From WHSW01 sp963742205 (GTDB lineage: Bacteria > Actinomycetota > Thermoleophilia > Solirubrobacterales > 70-9), in assembly GCA_963742205.1 (NCBI GenBank), contig CAVUKZ010000006.1, forward strand, positions 372,001 through 436,000: DNA of 64,000 nt, in the 5' to 3' direction. This document shows positions 9,562 to 18,274 of the stretch, one piece after another; position 1 is the first letter of the stretch; the number at the start of each line of letters is the position of its first letter. The notes beneath the pieces are model-generated. The model searched no databases. It was not told where the DNA came from and saw only the letters and a list, made by a program, of their open reading frames with translations. Made by a program: the position numbers and the translations under genes.

Positions 9562-9930
9562 TCAGCGGCGGCGCAGGACGCTGAGCCAGCTCAGCCAGCC
9601 GACGACGTTGAACGCGAGGCCCGCGGAGGTCGCCCGGTCGAAGCCGCCGCGCTCGCGCAGCTCGGTGGCCAGGGCGATCGAGTCGGTCGCCTCGCAGGCG
9701 ATGTTCGCCTTCAGCGCCAGGTCCTCGTCGCCGTCGCGTACCGCCTTGAGGATCAAGAGGCCGACGAGGATGTCGCGCCCGCCGAAGAGCGCGTTGAAGT
9801 AGCGCACGTCCGGCTCCGGCTCGCCGAAACCGAAGGCGGCGAACATCCGCCGGGGGAGGAACAGCGCGAGGACGCCGTAGACGATCCGGGAGATGCCCCC
9901 GAACCGCAGCGTGGTCGCCGGTGATCCCAT
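9562..9930 (-). CDS. small membrane protein, function unknown
   Basis: Protein of 122 aa with about three hydrophobic segments (VYGVLALFLP, ILVGLLIL, and the C-terminal GLAFNVVGWLSWLSVL) and a central GGRDILVG motif. It looks like the DUF4267-type small membrane proteins, but no function is known. ATG 9930 is preferred over the in-frame GTG at 9939 because TAGGGT (plus 9938-9943) lies 7 nt upstream, which fits leaderless translation. It is divergent from the M20 peptidase gene, with 38 bp between start codons. Confidence 0.6.
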   Translation of the reverse strand: MGSPATTLRFGGISRIVYGVLALFLPRRMFAAFGFGEPEPDVRYFNALFGGRDILVGLLILKAVRDGDEDLALKANIACEATDSIALATELRERGGFDRATSAGLAFNVVGWLSWLSVLRRR

Positions 9931-9968
9931 CGGCGGCACCCTATCCCCTCGCGGGTAACCTCCGACAC

Positions 9969-11315
9969 ATGGGAGAGGAGTCGGCTGTCGCCACCAGCGC
10001 CGTCGGATCCGAGGCGGTGGACCTGCTCGGCGAGCTGATCCGCTTCGACACCGTCAACCCGCCCGGCAACGAGGGGCCGGCTCAGGAGCTGCTCGCGCAA
10101 CGGCTGCGCGACGCCGGCTTCGAGTGCACGCTGCTCGCCGCGGAGCCGGGCCGCCCGAACCTGATCGCCGACCTTGCCGGTGAGGCCGAGGGCGAGACCC
10201 TGTGCCTGCTCGGACACGTGGACACGGTCCCGGCCGACGCCTCGGAGTGGACCTTTGATCCGTGGGCCGGCGACGTCGTCGACGGCGAGGTTCGCGGTCG
10301 CGGCGCCCAGGACATGAAGGGTCAGGTGGCGGCCGAGGTCGCCGCGGCGATCTCGCTGGCGAGCGCGGGCTGGCGACCGGAGCGCGGGTCGCTGAAGGTC
10401 GTGGTCACCGCCGACGAGGAGATGGGCGCGGGCGCGGGCGCGGCGTGGCTCTGCGAGGAGCACCCCGAGGCGGTGCGCAGCGACATGGTCGTCAACGAGG
10501 GCGGCGGGCCGTCGTTCGAGTTCGGCGGGCGCCGCTTTTACAGCCTCTGCGTCGGCGAGAAGGGCGTCAACCGGTTCCTGCTGCGCGCCAGCGGGCGCGC
10601 CGGTCATGCCTCGGTCCCGGCGCTCGGCGACAACGCGCTGCTGAAGCTCGCCCCGGCGTTGGCACGCCTGCGAGAGCAGCCGCCCCTGGAGCCCACCCCG
10701 GCCGGGATGGCGTTCCTCGAGGGCCTGCTGGGCGAGCCCATCGACGGCGCCGACCAGGCCGCGCTCGAGGGCGCGGTCGAGCGGCTGCGCGGGCTCTCGG
10801 CCCCGCTCACCGCCTACCTCGCCGAGCCGATGCTGCGGGTGACGATGGCGCCGACCAGGGCCCACGCCTCCGACAAGGACAACGTGATCCCGTCGCGGGC
10901 CGAGGTGCTCGTGGATTGCCGGGTCCCGCCCGGCGACGGCGCCGAGCACGCTCGCGAACGGCTCGAGGAGCTCCTCGGCCCGCTTGCCGGCGACCTCGAC
11001 GTCGAGTTCACCGAGCGCGTGGTGGGCAACAGCTCGCCGCACGAATCGCCGTTCGCGACCGCGATCGCCGCCTCGCTCGCTGTGTTCGACCCGGACGCTG
11101 CCATCGTCCCGTACGTGTTCGCGGGCTTCAGCGACAGCCATTGGTTCCGCAAGGCCTTCGACTCGGCCACCGTGTACGGCTTTTGCCCGCAGCGCGAGTT
11201 CGACCTCTTCCGCGCGGCGCCACTCATCCACGGCGCCGACGAGCGGGCGGCGGTCGCCGACCTCGGGCTGGCGTCGAGCTTCTACGCCGACCTCTGCAAG
11301 CGGGTGCTCCAGTGA
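9969..11315 (+). CDS. M20 family metallopeptidase (ArgE/DapE-like)
   Basis: Zinc-dependent deacylase/peptidase of 448 aa. The first metal His-Asp is in LLGHVDTVPAD, the catalytic acidic pair in TADEEMGAG, and a C-terminal region (FSDSHWFRKAF) carries late metal-site residues. An internal dimerisation domain lies between. Family members hydrolyse acetylornithine, succinyl-diaminopimelate or dipeptides; sequence alone does not decide. ATG 9969 is chosen because TAACCT (9956-9961) lies exactly 7 nt before it. The next gene, DUF1385, follows at 13 nt. Confidence 0.82.
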   Translation: MGEESAVATSAVGSEAVDLLGELIRFDTVNPPGNEGPAQELLAQRLRDAGFECTLLAAEPGRPNLIADLAGEAEGETLCLLGHVDTVPADASEWTFDPWAGDVVDGEVRGRGAQDMKGQVAAEVAAAISLASAGWRPERGSLKVVVTADEEMGAGAGAAWLCEEHPEAVRSDMVVNEGGGPSFEFGGRRFYSLCVGEKGVNRFLLRASGRAGHASVPALGDNALLKLAPALARLREQPPLEPTPAGMAFLEGLLGEPIDGADQAALEGAVERLRGLSAPLTAYLAEPMLRVTMAPTRAHASDKDNVIPSRAEVLVDCRVPPGDGAEHARERLEELLGPLAGDLDVEFTERVVGNSSPHESPFATAIAASLAVFDPDAAIVPYVFAGFSDSHWFRKAFDSATVYGFCPQREFDLFRAAPLIHGADERAAVADLGLASSFYADLCKRVLQ

Positions 11316-11328
11316 GGCGGGGACCGGA

Positions 11329-12174
11329 ATGAGCGACGCACCCGCCGCGAGCACGACCGACGCCGCGCCCGATGAGCCCGAGCGCCTGCGCCTCGGCGGC
11401 ATGGCGATGCGCAACGGGCTCTTGATCCACGGGCCGACCTCGTGGGCGGTCGCCGCCCGGGCTCCGGACGGCTCGATCCAGGTCGCCTCGGGGCCGAAGC
11501 CGTCGCTCGCGCGCGGCCGCCTCGCCTCGACCCCGCTCGTTCGCGGCCCGCTGCGGCTCGCGGAGGCGATGGCGATCGTCCCGCTCGCCCGCCTGCGGTT
11601 GCGCTCGGCACGGCTGCCGTTCGAGGACCCCGCGGTGATCGCGACGGCGCTCGCGAGCATCGCCGGCTCGAACCTGCTCCGGCGTGTGGGGCGCGCCACG
11701 GTGGGCCGTGAGCTCGCGATCGCGGCGCTTGGCGCGCTGCCGGCGTTCGCGGCGCTCCGCGACCCCGCGCTCGCCTCCTACCACGCGGTCGAGCACAAGG
11801 CGATCGGCGGCTACGAGCGCGGCGAGGATCCCGCGGGCGTGCCGAAGGAGCACGAGCGTTGCGGCTCCAACCTGGTCGGGCCCATGCTGGTCTTCTCGAT
11901 CGTCGGCCAGGTGTTGACCGAGCGCCTGGTGCCCGATCCAGGCCCGGTCGCCCGCGCGCTCGCGGCGCTCGCCGGGGTCGGCGGCGCCGTGGAGCTGTTC
12001 GTCTTCGCCGAGCGCAACCCCGACTCGCCGGTCGGGCGGGCGATCCACGGGCCGGGCTATGAGATCCAGCGACTGTTCTCAACCCGCGAACCCAGCGCGG
12101 AGCAGCTCGAGGTCGGGGTCGCCGCCTTGCAAGAGGTCCTACGGGTCGAGCAGGAAGCTGCCGATACCGTGTAG
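11329..12174 (+). CDS. DUF1385 family membrane protein
   Basis: Protein of 281 aa of the YqhQ/DUF1385 family, whose function is unknown. It contains the diagnostic HAVEHKAI motif and a following RCGSNLVGP segment, flanked by hydrophobic stretches (IAALGALPAFAAL and LVFSIVGQVL). Its opening GGMAMRNGLLIHG block is also typical of the family. It is likely an integral membrane protein. It is transcribed with the M20 gene and leads into ftsH 24 nt later. Confidence 0.78.
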   Translation: MSDAPAASTTDAAPDEPERLRLGGMAMRNGLLIHGPTSWAVAARAPDGSIQVASGPKPSLARGRLASTPLVRGPLRLAEAMAIVPLARLRLRSARLPFEDPAVIATALASIAGSNLLRRVGRATVGRELAIAALGALPAFAALRDPALASYHAVEHKAIGGYERGEDPAGVPKEHERCGSNLVGPMLVFSIVGQVLTERLVPDPGPVARALAALAGVGGAVELFVFAERNPDSPVGRAIHGPGYEIQRLFSTREPSAEQLEVGVAALQEVLRVEQEAADTV

Positions 12175-12176
12175 AC

Positions 12177-12191
12177 GGGGCAGGGAGCCCC
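12177..12191 (+). promoter_or_regulatory. hairpin presenting the ftsH ribosome-binding site
   Basis: GGGGC-AGGGA-GCCCC forms a 5-bp GC stem whose loop is the purine-rich AGGGA that would serve as Shine-Dalgarno for the ATG at 12199. The hairpin sits just after the DUF1385 stop. It could tune ftsH translation, but this is inference from base pairing only. Confidence 0.35.
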
Positions 12192-12198
12192 TCTGCGC

Positions 12199-13770
12199 AT
12201 GCCGCTGATCGCATTTCTGGGCATCGATTCGTACGACGAGTTCCTCCAGAACTTCCTGATCCCCTGGGCGCCGATCCTGCTGCTCGCGGTGATCGTCTAC
12301 TTCATGTACCGGACCCTGAAGCTGATGCCGCGCACGAAGCCGCAGGAGATCAGCCCGCGATCGAAGAGCTCAATCACCTGGGACGACGTGGCAGGCGTCG
12401 ACGAGACGAAGGACGAGCTCCGCGAGGTGGTCGACTTCCTCACCGACCCGAAGCGCTTCAAGCAGCTCGGGGCGCAGGTCCCGAAGGGGATCCTCCTCCA
12501 CGGCCCGCCCGGAACCGGAAAGACGCTGCTCGCCAAGGCGGTCGCGCACGAGTCGGGAGCGCAGTTCTTCAGTCAGTCCGCGTCGTCGTTCATCGAGATG
12601 TTCGCCGGGCTCGGCGCTGCCCGGATCAGGCGGCTGTTCAAGGAGGCGCGCGAGCACGCGCCGGCGATCATCTTCATCGACGAGCTCGACGCCGTCGGCG
12701 CGAAGCGCGGCTCCGACATCTCGGGTGAGCGCGACCAGACCCTGAACCAGCTCCTGGTCGAGATGGACGGGTTCGACGGGCGCGACAACGTCGTCGTGAT
12801 GGCCGCGTCGAACCTGCTCGAGAAGCTCGACAAGGCGCTGCTGCGGCCGGGACGCTTCGACCGCCAGGTCTTCGTGCCACCGCCGGACATGCGCGGACGG
12901 CGACAGATCCTGGACGTGCACACGCGCGGCAAGCCCCTCGGCCAGGACATCGACCTCGACCGCGTCGCGCGCCACGCCGCGGGCCTGACCGGCGCCGACC
13001 TGGCCAACCTCGCCAACGAGGCGGCGATCCTCGCGGGGCGGCAGAAGCGCGACTTCATCGCCCAGGCCGACTTCGAGAGCGCGTTTGAGCGCGTGATCGC
13101 CGGGCTCACCTCGCGCAAGGTGATCACCGACCAGGAGAAGCGCGTGGTCGCCTGGCACGAGGCCGGGCACGCGCTCGTCTCCGAGCTGCTGCCGACCGTG
13201 GACAAGGTCCAGAAGGTCTCGATCGTGCCGCGCGGCAAGGCGCTCGGCTACACGCTCAACCTCCCGCAGGAGGACCGCTACCTGAAGTCGCGTCAGGAGC
13301 TGATCGACTACATGAAGGTGTTGCTCGCGGGCCGGGTCTCGGAGCAGATCACCTTCGGGCGGATCACCACCGGCGCCTCGGACGACCTCAGCCGCGTCAC
13401 GGCGATCGCCCGCTCGATGATCCACGAGTACGGGATGGGGACCGCGATCCGCGCGCACCAGGTCCCCCGCGACGACTTCTCGGTCTCTGAGGCGCTGCGC
13501 CAAACCGGCGACGAGGAGGTGCAGGCGGTCACGGACGAGGCCTACCGTGGCGCTGAGGAGCTGCTCGTCGACCACCGCGACCTGCTCGACGAGATCGCCA
13601 ACCGGCTGCTCCAAAACGAGGTGATCGAACGCGACGAGATCCGCGAGATCCTCACCTCCAACCGCGACATCGCCCCGCCCCCGGTCGAGCTGGGTGAGCC
13701 GCGCCCCGGGACCCCAGCCGAGGCGCTGGTCAGCAGGCCACCGCCCGAGCCCCCGAACCGCGGCGCGTAG
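12199..13770 (+). CDS. ftsH: ATP-dependent zinc metalloprotease FtsH, short form
   Basis: Membrane AAA+ protease of 523 aa that degrades damaged membrane and regulatory proteins. It has one N-terminal membrane helix (about 20-38), Walker A GPPGTGKT at 102-109, Walker B IIFIDELDAVG at 157-167, the second region of homology with RPGRFDRQV, and zinc ligands HEAGH at 320-324. The downstream TTGASDDLSRVT segment is also intact. Unlike most FtsH (about 640 aa, two membrane helices with an external domain between them), the external domain and second helix are missing. The pore loop reads FAG instead of the usual FVG. The stop TAG overlaps the -10 of the next gene. Confidence 0.9.
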   Translation: MPLIAFLGIDSYDEFLQNFLIPWAPILLLAVIVYFMYRTLKLMPRTKPQEISPRSKSSITWDDVAGVDETKDELREVVDFLTDPKRFKQLGAQVPKGILLHGPPGTGKTLLAKAVAHESGAQFFSQSASSFIEMFAGLGAARIRRLFKEAREHAPAIIFIDELDAVGAKRGSDISGERDQTLNQLLVEMDGFDGRDNVVVMAASNLLEKLDKALLRPGRFDRQVFVPPPDMRGRRQILDVHTRGKPLGQDIDLDRVARHAAGLTGADLANLANEAAILAGRQKRDFIAQADFESAFERVIAGLTSRKVITDQEKRVVAWHEAGHALVSELLPTVDKVQKVSIVPRGKALGYTLNLPQEDRYLKSRQELIDYMKVLLAGRVSEQITFGRITTGASDDLSRVTAIARSMIHEYGMGTAIRAHQVPRDDFSVSEALRQTGDEEVQAVTDEAYRGAEELLVDHRDLLDEIANRLLQNEVIERDEIREILTSNRDIAPPPVELGEPRPGTPAEALVSRPPPEPPNRGA

Positions 13771-13773
13771 ACT
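13768..13773 (+). promoter_or_regulatory. -10 element TAGACT of mce, overlapping the ftsH stop
   Basis: TAGACT begins at the ftsH stop codon and ends 9 nt before the mce ATG at 13783. The intergenic space is too short for a separate upstream promoter. Confidence 0.4.
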
Positions 13774-13782
13774 CCCGGCCCG

Positions 13783-14196
13783 ATGTTCGGGCTCATCGAC
13801 CACGTCGGCGTCGCCGTCGCCGACCTCGATTCCGCGCTCGCCCTCTACGGCGACACCTTCGCGATGCCGCTCGCGCATCGGGAGACCGTCACCGAGCAGG
13901 GGGTCGAGGCGGCGCTGCTCGACGTCGGGCCGTGCCACGTGGAGCTCCTGCGCCCACTCGGTCCCGAGACGCCGGTGGGCAAGTTCCTGGAGCGCAAGGG
14001 GCCCGGGCTGCACCACGTCGCCTACCGGGTCGACGACATCGAGCGGACCCTGGCTGAGCTCGAGGGCAAGGGGGTCGAGCTCATCGACTCCGCGCCGCGA
14101 ACTGGGATCCGCAACAGCCGCGTCGCCTTCGTGCACCCGCGGGCGACCGGCTCTGTGCTGACGGAAATTGTCGAGCCCGCGGAGGGAGTTCACTGA
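13783..14196 (+). CDS. mce: methylmalonyl-CoA epimerase
   Basis: VOC-fold epimerase of 137 aa that interconverts (R)- and (S)-methylmalonyl-CoA in propionate metabolism. The metal ligands appear in IDHVGVAV (His near the N-terminus), GLHHVAY and the C-terminal LTEIVEP. The FLERKGPGLHHVAYRVDDI block is characteristic of the family. Methylmalonyl-CoA mutase is not in this window. The next small gene starts 1 nt after the stop, suggesting co-transcription. Confidence 0.87.
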   Translation: MFGLIDHVGVAVADLDSALALYGDTFAMPLAHRETVTEQGVEAALLDVGPCHVELLRPLGPETPVGKFLERKGPGLHHVAYRVDDIERTLAELEGKGVELIDSAPRTGIRNSRVAFVHPRATGSVLTEIVEPAEGVH

Positions 14197-14197
14197 G

Positions 14198-14416
14198 ATG
14201 GCGGAAGAGACGAAGGTCGAGATCGGATTCGGGATCGGACAGGTGCTCTCGGTGAGGCTGACCACCGACGAGCTGGCCGACCTCCGCAAGGCGGTCGAGG
14301 CGGGCAAGGGCTGGCACGACGTGCGCACGCACGAGGGCTCGGTGGCGCTCAACCTCGCCACCGTCGTCTTCATCCGGGTCGAGGACTCAGCGCACGCGAT
14401 CGGCTTCTCGGGCTGA
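14198..14416 (+). CDS. small conserved-looking protein, DUF3107-like
   Basis: Protein of 72 aa with no firm family assignment. It opens with KVEIGFGIGQ and has a beta-alpha-beta layout with ALNLATVVFIRVE near the end, reminiscent of the small actinobacterial DUF3107 proteins. A ribosome-binding site GGAGGG lies at 14181-14186, inside the end of mce, at a workable distance from ATG 14198. It is sandwiched between mce and a methyltransferase in one apparent operon. The function is unknown. Confidence 0.6.
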   Translation: MAEETKVEIGFGIGQVLSVRLTTDELADLRKAVEAGKGWHDVRTHEGSVALNLATVVFIRVEDSAHAIGFSG

Positions 14417-14417
14417 C

Positions 14418-15032
14418 TTGCGCCCGCGGACGCTGGCTCTGGCGGCGCTGGCCGGGGTCCTGGCCGCCGCCCTCTGGTGGCGCAAGCACCCATCGGCGTG
14501 CCCATACGGGCAGCGGTTTTGGGTCGAGGCGCCACATCCGCTGATCACGCGCGAGCGGCTGCGCGAGGCGCTGGCGCCGGTGCCGGGGGAGCGCGTGCTC
14601 GAGGTGGGGGTCGGAACCGGCTATTACTCGCTCGAGCTCGCCGGCTGGATCGCCGGCGCCGGTGGCGAGCTGGAGCTGTTTGACCTCCAGCAGGAGTTCC
14701 TCGATCACACGATGGGCCGCGCGGCGGAGCGCGGCCTCACCAACCTCACGGCGACCCGCGGCGACGCGACCGCCCTCCCCCACCCCGATGAGAGCTTCGA
14801 CGCCGTCGTCCTCACCGCCGTGCTCGGCGAGATTCCCGACGGCGATGCCGCCCTGCGCGAGATCGCCCGCGTGCTGAAGCCGAACGGCCGGCTGATCGTC
14901 GGCGAGCTCTTCGGCGACCCCCACTTCACGACGCCGCGCTCGCTCGAGCGCCGCGCCTCCGCCGCCGGCCTGCGCCTGATCGAGCGCAACGGGCCGTGGG
15001 CCGGCTACTTCGCGCGGCTGGTCCCGGCCTAG
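14418..15032 (+). CDS. class I SAM-dependent methyltransferase, membrane-anchored
   Basis: Methyltransferase of 204 aa with an N-terminal hydrophobic helix (LALAALAGVLAAALWW). It carries the SAM-binding motif VLEVGVGTGYYS, an acidic LELFDL strand, and a motif IV-like DAVVLTAVLGEIP. The substrate is unknown; the fold is UbiE/type 11. The TTG at 14418 follows the previous stop by 1 nt and is the only reasonable start that keeps the helix. Its stop shares the tetranucleotide CTAG with the convergent cyclase gene. Confidence 0.72.
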   Translation: MRPRTLALAALAGVLAAALWWRKHPSACPYGQRFWVEAPHPLITRERLREALAPVPGERVLEVGVGTGYYSLELAGWIAGAGGELELFDLQQEFLDHTMGRAAERGLTNLTATRGDATALPHPDESFDAVVLTAVLGEIPDGDAALREIARVLKPNGRLIVGELFGDPHFTTPRSLERRASAAGLRLIERNGPWAGYFARLVPA

Positions 15033-15787
15033 GGCACGATCGCGACCACGCGCGCCGGGGCGCCGGACGCGCCGACGACGCGCAGCGGAAAGCAGGCGAC
15101 CTTGAAGCCCGTGTCGGGAAGCTCGCCGAGGTTGACCAGGCGCTCGATCTGCGAGTACTCGAGGTCGGCCTGGTGGGCCTCCCAGAAGATCCCGGGCTGG
15201 TCGCGCTCGACCGCCTCGGCCGCCTGCAGGTGAAGCGGGCGGTCCCACCCCCAGGCGTCGATCCCCATGACCCGCACCCCGCGCTCGTGCATCCATCGCG
15301 TCGCCTCGGCGGTGACGCCGGGGCCGCGGGCGATGTAGTCGAGCTGGTCATAGAACTCGTCGCGACCGGTGTGCACGAGGACGATGTCGAGCGGCCGCAG
15401 CTCGTGGCCGATCCGCTCCAGCTCCGCCTCGACGTCAGCGACGGTGACCGCCTCGCCGTCGTCGCGACCGAGCATCGACAGCTTCACCGCGTCGGCGAAG
15501 AACCACTCGAGCGGCAGCTCGTCGATCCGCTTCGCCGGCTCGCCGCGGATGGTCGAGTTGTAGTGCCAGGGCGCGTCGACGTGGGTGGAGTTGTGCGTGC
15601 CGAGGCGGCGAAACTCGTCATTGGCCCAGCCCTCGCCGTCGCGCAGCAGGCGGGACGGGACGCCGAACAGCGTTTCGATCAGCTGCGCGCCCGCGGCGTG
15701 GTCGGCGTACTCGATCTCTACCCGCAGCGGCTCCGGCAGCTCGGGCGGACTGGGCTCGATCGGGGCGCTGAGGTCGATCAATGACAT
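15029..15787 (-). CDS. cyclase family protein (kynurenine formamidase-like)
   Basis: Metal-dependent hydrolase of 252 aa. The family metal motif is seen as NSTHVDAPWHY, close to the canonical HGTHxDxPxH, with a later GIDAWGWDRP. Members hydrolyse N-formylkynurenine, isatin or similar amides. It lies 4 nt downstream of an amidohydrolase on the same strand, so both probably act in one degradation route. The substrate cannot be named. The stop TAG overlaps the convergent methyltransferase stop through CTAG. Confidence 0.75.
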   Translation of the reverse strand: MSLIDLSAPIEPSPPELPEPLRVEIEYADHAAGAQLIETLFGVPSRLLRDGEGWANDEFRRLGTHNSTHVDAPWHYNSTIRGEPAKRIDELPLEWFFADAVKLSMLGRDDGEAVTVADVEAELERIGHELRPLDIVLVHTGRDEFYDQLDYIARGPGVTAEATRWMHERGVRVMGIDAWGWDRPLHLQAAEAVERDQPGIFWEAHQADLEYSQIERLVNLGELPDTGFKVACFPLRVVGASGAPARVVAIVP

Positions 15788-15791
15788 CGGC

Positions 15792-17225
15792 TCACTCCTT
15801 GATCCGCGGGGCGTTGGCGAGGTTGGCCTCGAACAGGTCGAGGGTGGCGTCGAACCAGCCGTCCGGCGCCGGGGGCAAGAAGCCGCCGCGGGGCTGCACG
15901 GCCGCGATGATCCGGTCGCGCGACTCCCCGGCGAGCACGTCGGCGCGCGGCCGGACGCTCCCGGTGAGCTCGCCGCCGAGCTTCACCGGGCGGCCGGCCA
16001 CGAGGACCCCGTCGACCTCGTTGACGCCGGCCTGCATCACGATTTGAGCGATCGGGTCGTTGGTCGGGGCGAAGCCGAGTCCGTCCGCTCGCAGGAGGAC
16101 GAGGTCGGCCGCCTTGCCGGGCTCGATCGAGCCGATCTCGGAGTCGAGCCCGAGCGCCTTCGCACCGCCGAGGGTGGCGAAATGAAGCATCTCGGCCGCG
16201 CTCAGCGCCAGCTTCTCGGGCATCACCCCGGCGCGGAGCTCGGCCTCGTTCGCGCGCGCCCGCTCGCAGGCGAGCCCGATCCGCATCTGGCTGAACAGGT
16301 CGCCGCGGTTGTTGGAGACGATGTCGCAGCCCAGGCTCGGCGTCATCCCCCGCTCGAGCAGACGCCGGGTGACCGGGAAGCCCATGCCCATCTGCAGCTC
16401 GGTCTCCGGCGTGACCGAGACCGACGCGCCGGCGTCGGCGAGCAGGTCGAGCTCGCGGCCGCTGCAGGCGTTGCAGTGGACGTGCACCTGGCCCTCGCCA
16501 AGCAGGCCCGCGGCGTGAAGCAGCGCCACCTCGGGCTGGCGGCGCTCCGACCAGACGCTGCCGATGTGGGCGGTCACCATCGCCGCGAGCTCGCGCGCGA
16601 GCCCGACCTCGGCGACGGTGGTCTCCCAGGGGACGAGCCCCAGTTCCGTCAGCGCCACGCCCATCCGCAGCAGGTCGTCGTCGGATGAGAAGTGCGCCTC
16701 GCGCACCCGGCGCGCGTCCGCCGCGCGGGCCTCGATGTCGCCAAACGCCGGCTCTGCCACCGGCACGGGGTACATGCCGTAGGCGAAGGTGGCGCGGATC
16801 CCGGCGTCGCGCAGACCGCGGATCGCCTCGTCCGCGTGCTCGGGCGAGTTGAGGCAGTGCGAGAAATCGAGCACCGTGGTCACCCCGGCGTCGAGCGCCT
16901 CGAGCGCGCCGACGTAGTTGCCGGCGTAGACGTCCTCGGGCTCGTAGACGCCGGCGGTGTTGACGCGGATGCCGAGGAAGTAGTCCAGCAGCGTCCAGTC
17001 GGCGCAGATGCCGCGCATCGCGGTCTGCCAGACGTGGCGATGGGTGTCGACGAAGCCGGGCACGATCAACCGCCGGCGGGCGTCGATCACGTCCGCCTCG
17101 GCCTCGATCCCGGGCTCGATCGCGGCGATCCGCCCATCCTCGATCAGCAGATCCGCCCCCGCCAGCTCCCCGCGCCCGGGGTCGCCGATCAGGACTTCGC
17201 CGCCCCGCAGCAGTGTTCGCGCCAT
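15792..17225 (-). CDS. amidohydrolase (ATZ/TRZ, cytosine deaminase-like)
   Basis: TIM-barrel metal hydrolase of 477 aa. The first metal site is in PGFVDTHRHVWQT, a further His in HVHCNACSGRE, and a late Asp in LGCDIVSNNRGDLF. The family acts on deaminatable rings such as guanine, triazines or 8-oxoguanine. ATG 17225 is preferred over the in-frame start at 17252 because TACCCT (plus 17233-17238) lies 7 nt upstream. It leads the two-gene operon with the cyclase and is divergent from topoisomerase IB, with only 25 bp between start codons. Confidence 0.8.
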   Translation of the reverse strand: MARTLLRGGEVLIGDPGRGELAGADLLIEDGRIAAIEPGIEAEADVIDARRRLIVPGFVDTHRHVWQTAMRGICADWTLLDYFLGIRVNTAGVYEPEDVYAGNYVGALEALDAGVTTVLDFSHCLNSPEHADEAIRGLRDAGIRATFAYGMYPVPVAEPAFGDIEARAADARRVREAHFSSDDDLLRMGVALTELGLVPWETTVAEVGLARELAAMVTAHIGSVWSERRQPEVALLHAAGLLGEGQVHVHCNACSGRELDLLADAGASVSVTPETELQMGMGFPVTRRLLERGMTPSLGCDIVSNNRGDLFSQMRIGLACERARANEAELRAGVMPEKLALSAAEMLHFATLGGAKALGLDSEIGSIEPGKAADLVLLRADGLGFAPTNDPIAQIVMQAGVNEVDGVLVAGRPVKLGGELTGSVRPRADVLAGESRDRIIAAVQPRGGFLPPAPDGWFDATLDLFEANLANAPRIKE

Positions 17226-17232
17226 CCCGCGC

Positions 17233-17242
17233 AGGGTAGAAG
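17233..17242. promoter_or_regulatory. overlapping divergent -10 elements sharing one TA
   Basis: AGGGTAGAAG contains TACCCT on the minus strand (7 nt before ATG 17225) and TAGAAG on the plus strand (8 nt before ATG 17251). Both hexamers use the same central TA. Confidence 0.45.
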
Positions 17243-17250
17243 TCGTGGCC

Positions 17251-18271
17251 ATGTCCCGCCTGCGACGAGTCGACTGCTCCTGCCACCGGCATCCGGCGGG
17301 TCGGCCGCGGTCGCGGCTTCAGCTACGAGGAGGTCGACGGGACCACGATCCGCGACCGCGAGGTGGTGGACCGGATCCGCGAGCTCGCGATCCCCCCCGC
17401 CTGGAAGGACGTCTGGGTTTGCCCCCACCCCAACGGCCACATCCAGGCCACCGGGATCGACGACGCGGGGCGCAAGCAGTACCTCTACCACCCGCAGTGG
17501 CGCGAGGATCGCGACCGGGAGAAGTTCATCGAGATGGAGCGGTTTGCACGTTCGCTGCCGCGCATGCGCGAGCGGACCGGCACGGACCTGGCCCGTCGCG
17601 GCCTGGTGCGCGAGCGGGTGCTCGCCTGCGCCGTGCGCCTGCTCGACCTCGGCTTCTTTCGGATCGGCAGCGAGCGCTACACCGAGGAGAACGAGACCTT
17701 CGGGCTGGCGACCCTGCGGCGTCGCCACGTGACCATCGCCAAGGGCGTTGCGAGCTTTCACTACACGGCCAAGGGCGCCAAGGACCACCACCAGGAGATC
17801 GCCGACCCGGCGCTCGTGCCCACGCTGAAGAAGCTGCGCGACCGAGACGGCGGCGGCTACGAGCTGCTCGCGTACCGCAGCGGTCGCAGCGGCTGGCACG
17901 ACGTGAAGGCGGCGCAGATCAACGACTACCTGAAGGACGTCACGGGAGGCGACTACAGCGCCAAGGACTTCCGGACCTGGAACGCGACCGTGCTCGCCGC
18001 GGTCGATCTGGCCGTCAACGGCGCCGAGGCGAGCGGCCCGAGCGCCCGCAAGCGCGCAGCGACCGCGGCGACCAAGCGCGTCGCCGACTACCTCTCCAAC
18101 ACGCCCGCCGTCTGTCGGAAGGCATACATCGACCCGCGCGTCTTCGACCGCTACGACAGCGGGGAGACGATCCGCGGCTCGTTGCGGCGGCTGGCCTCGG
18201 GCACCGACCCGGGCGAGTTCGTCGACCGCGAGCGCATCGAGCGCGCCGTGCTGCGACTGATCAAGGACTGA
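17251..18271 (+). CDS. DNA topoisomerase IB (5' frameshift)
   Basis: Relaxes supercoils through a transient 3'-phosphotyrosine; bacterial eukaryote-like type IB, about 339 aa when repaired. The body is intact: AIPPAWKDVWVCP, GHIQATG, GRKQYLYH, FRIGSERYTEEN, TWNATV, and the C-terminal Tyr in FDRYDSGETIRG. The expected N-terminal sequence MSRLRRVDCS is read from ATG 17251, whereas GIRRVGRGRGFSYEEVDG lies in the next frame. One inserted base between about 17279 and 17287 explains both; the total length minus one is divisible by three. Without repair, the first in-frame start is a GTG at 17360-17363, which would lose the conserved N-terminus. Confidence 0.82.
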
Positions 18272-18274
18272 GCC

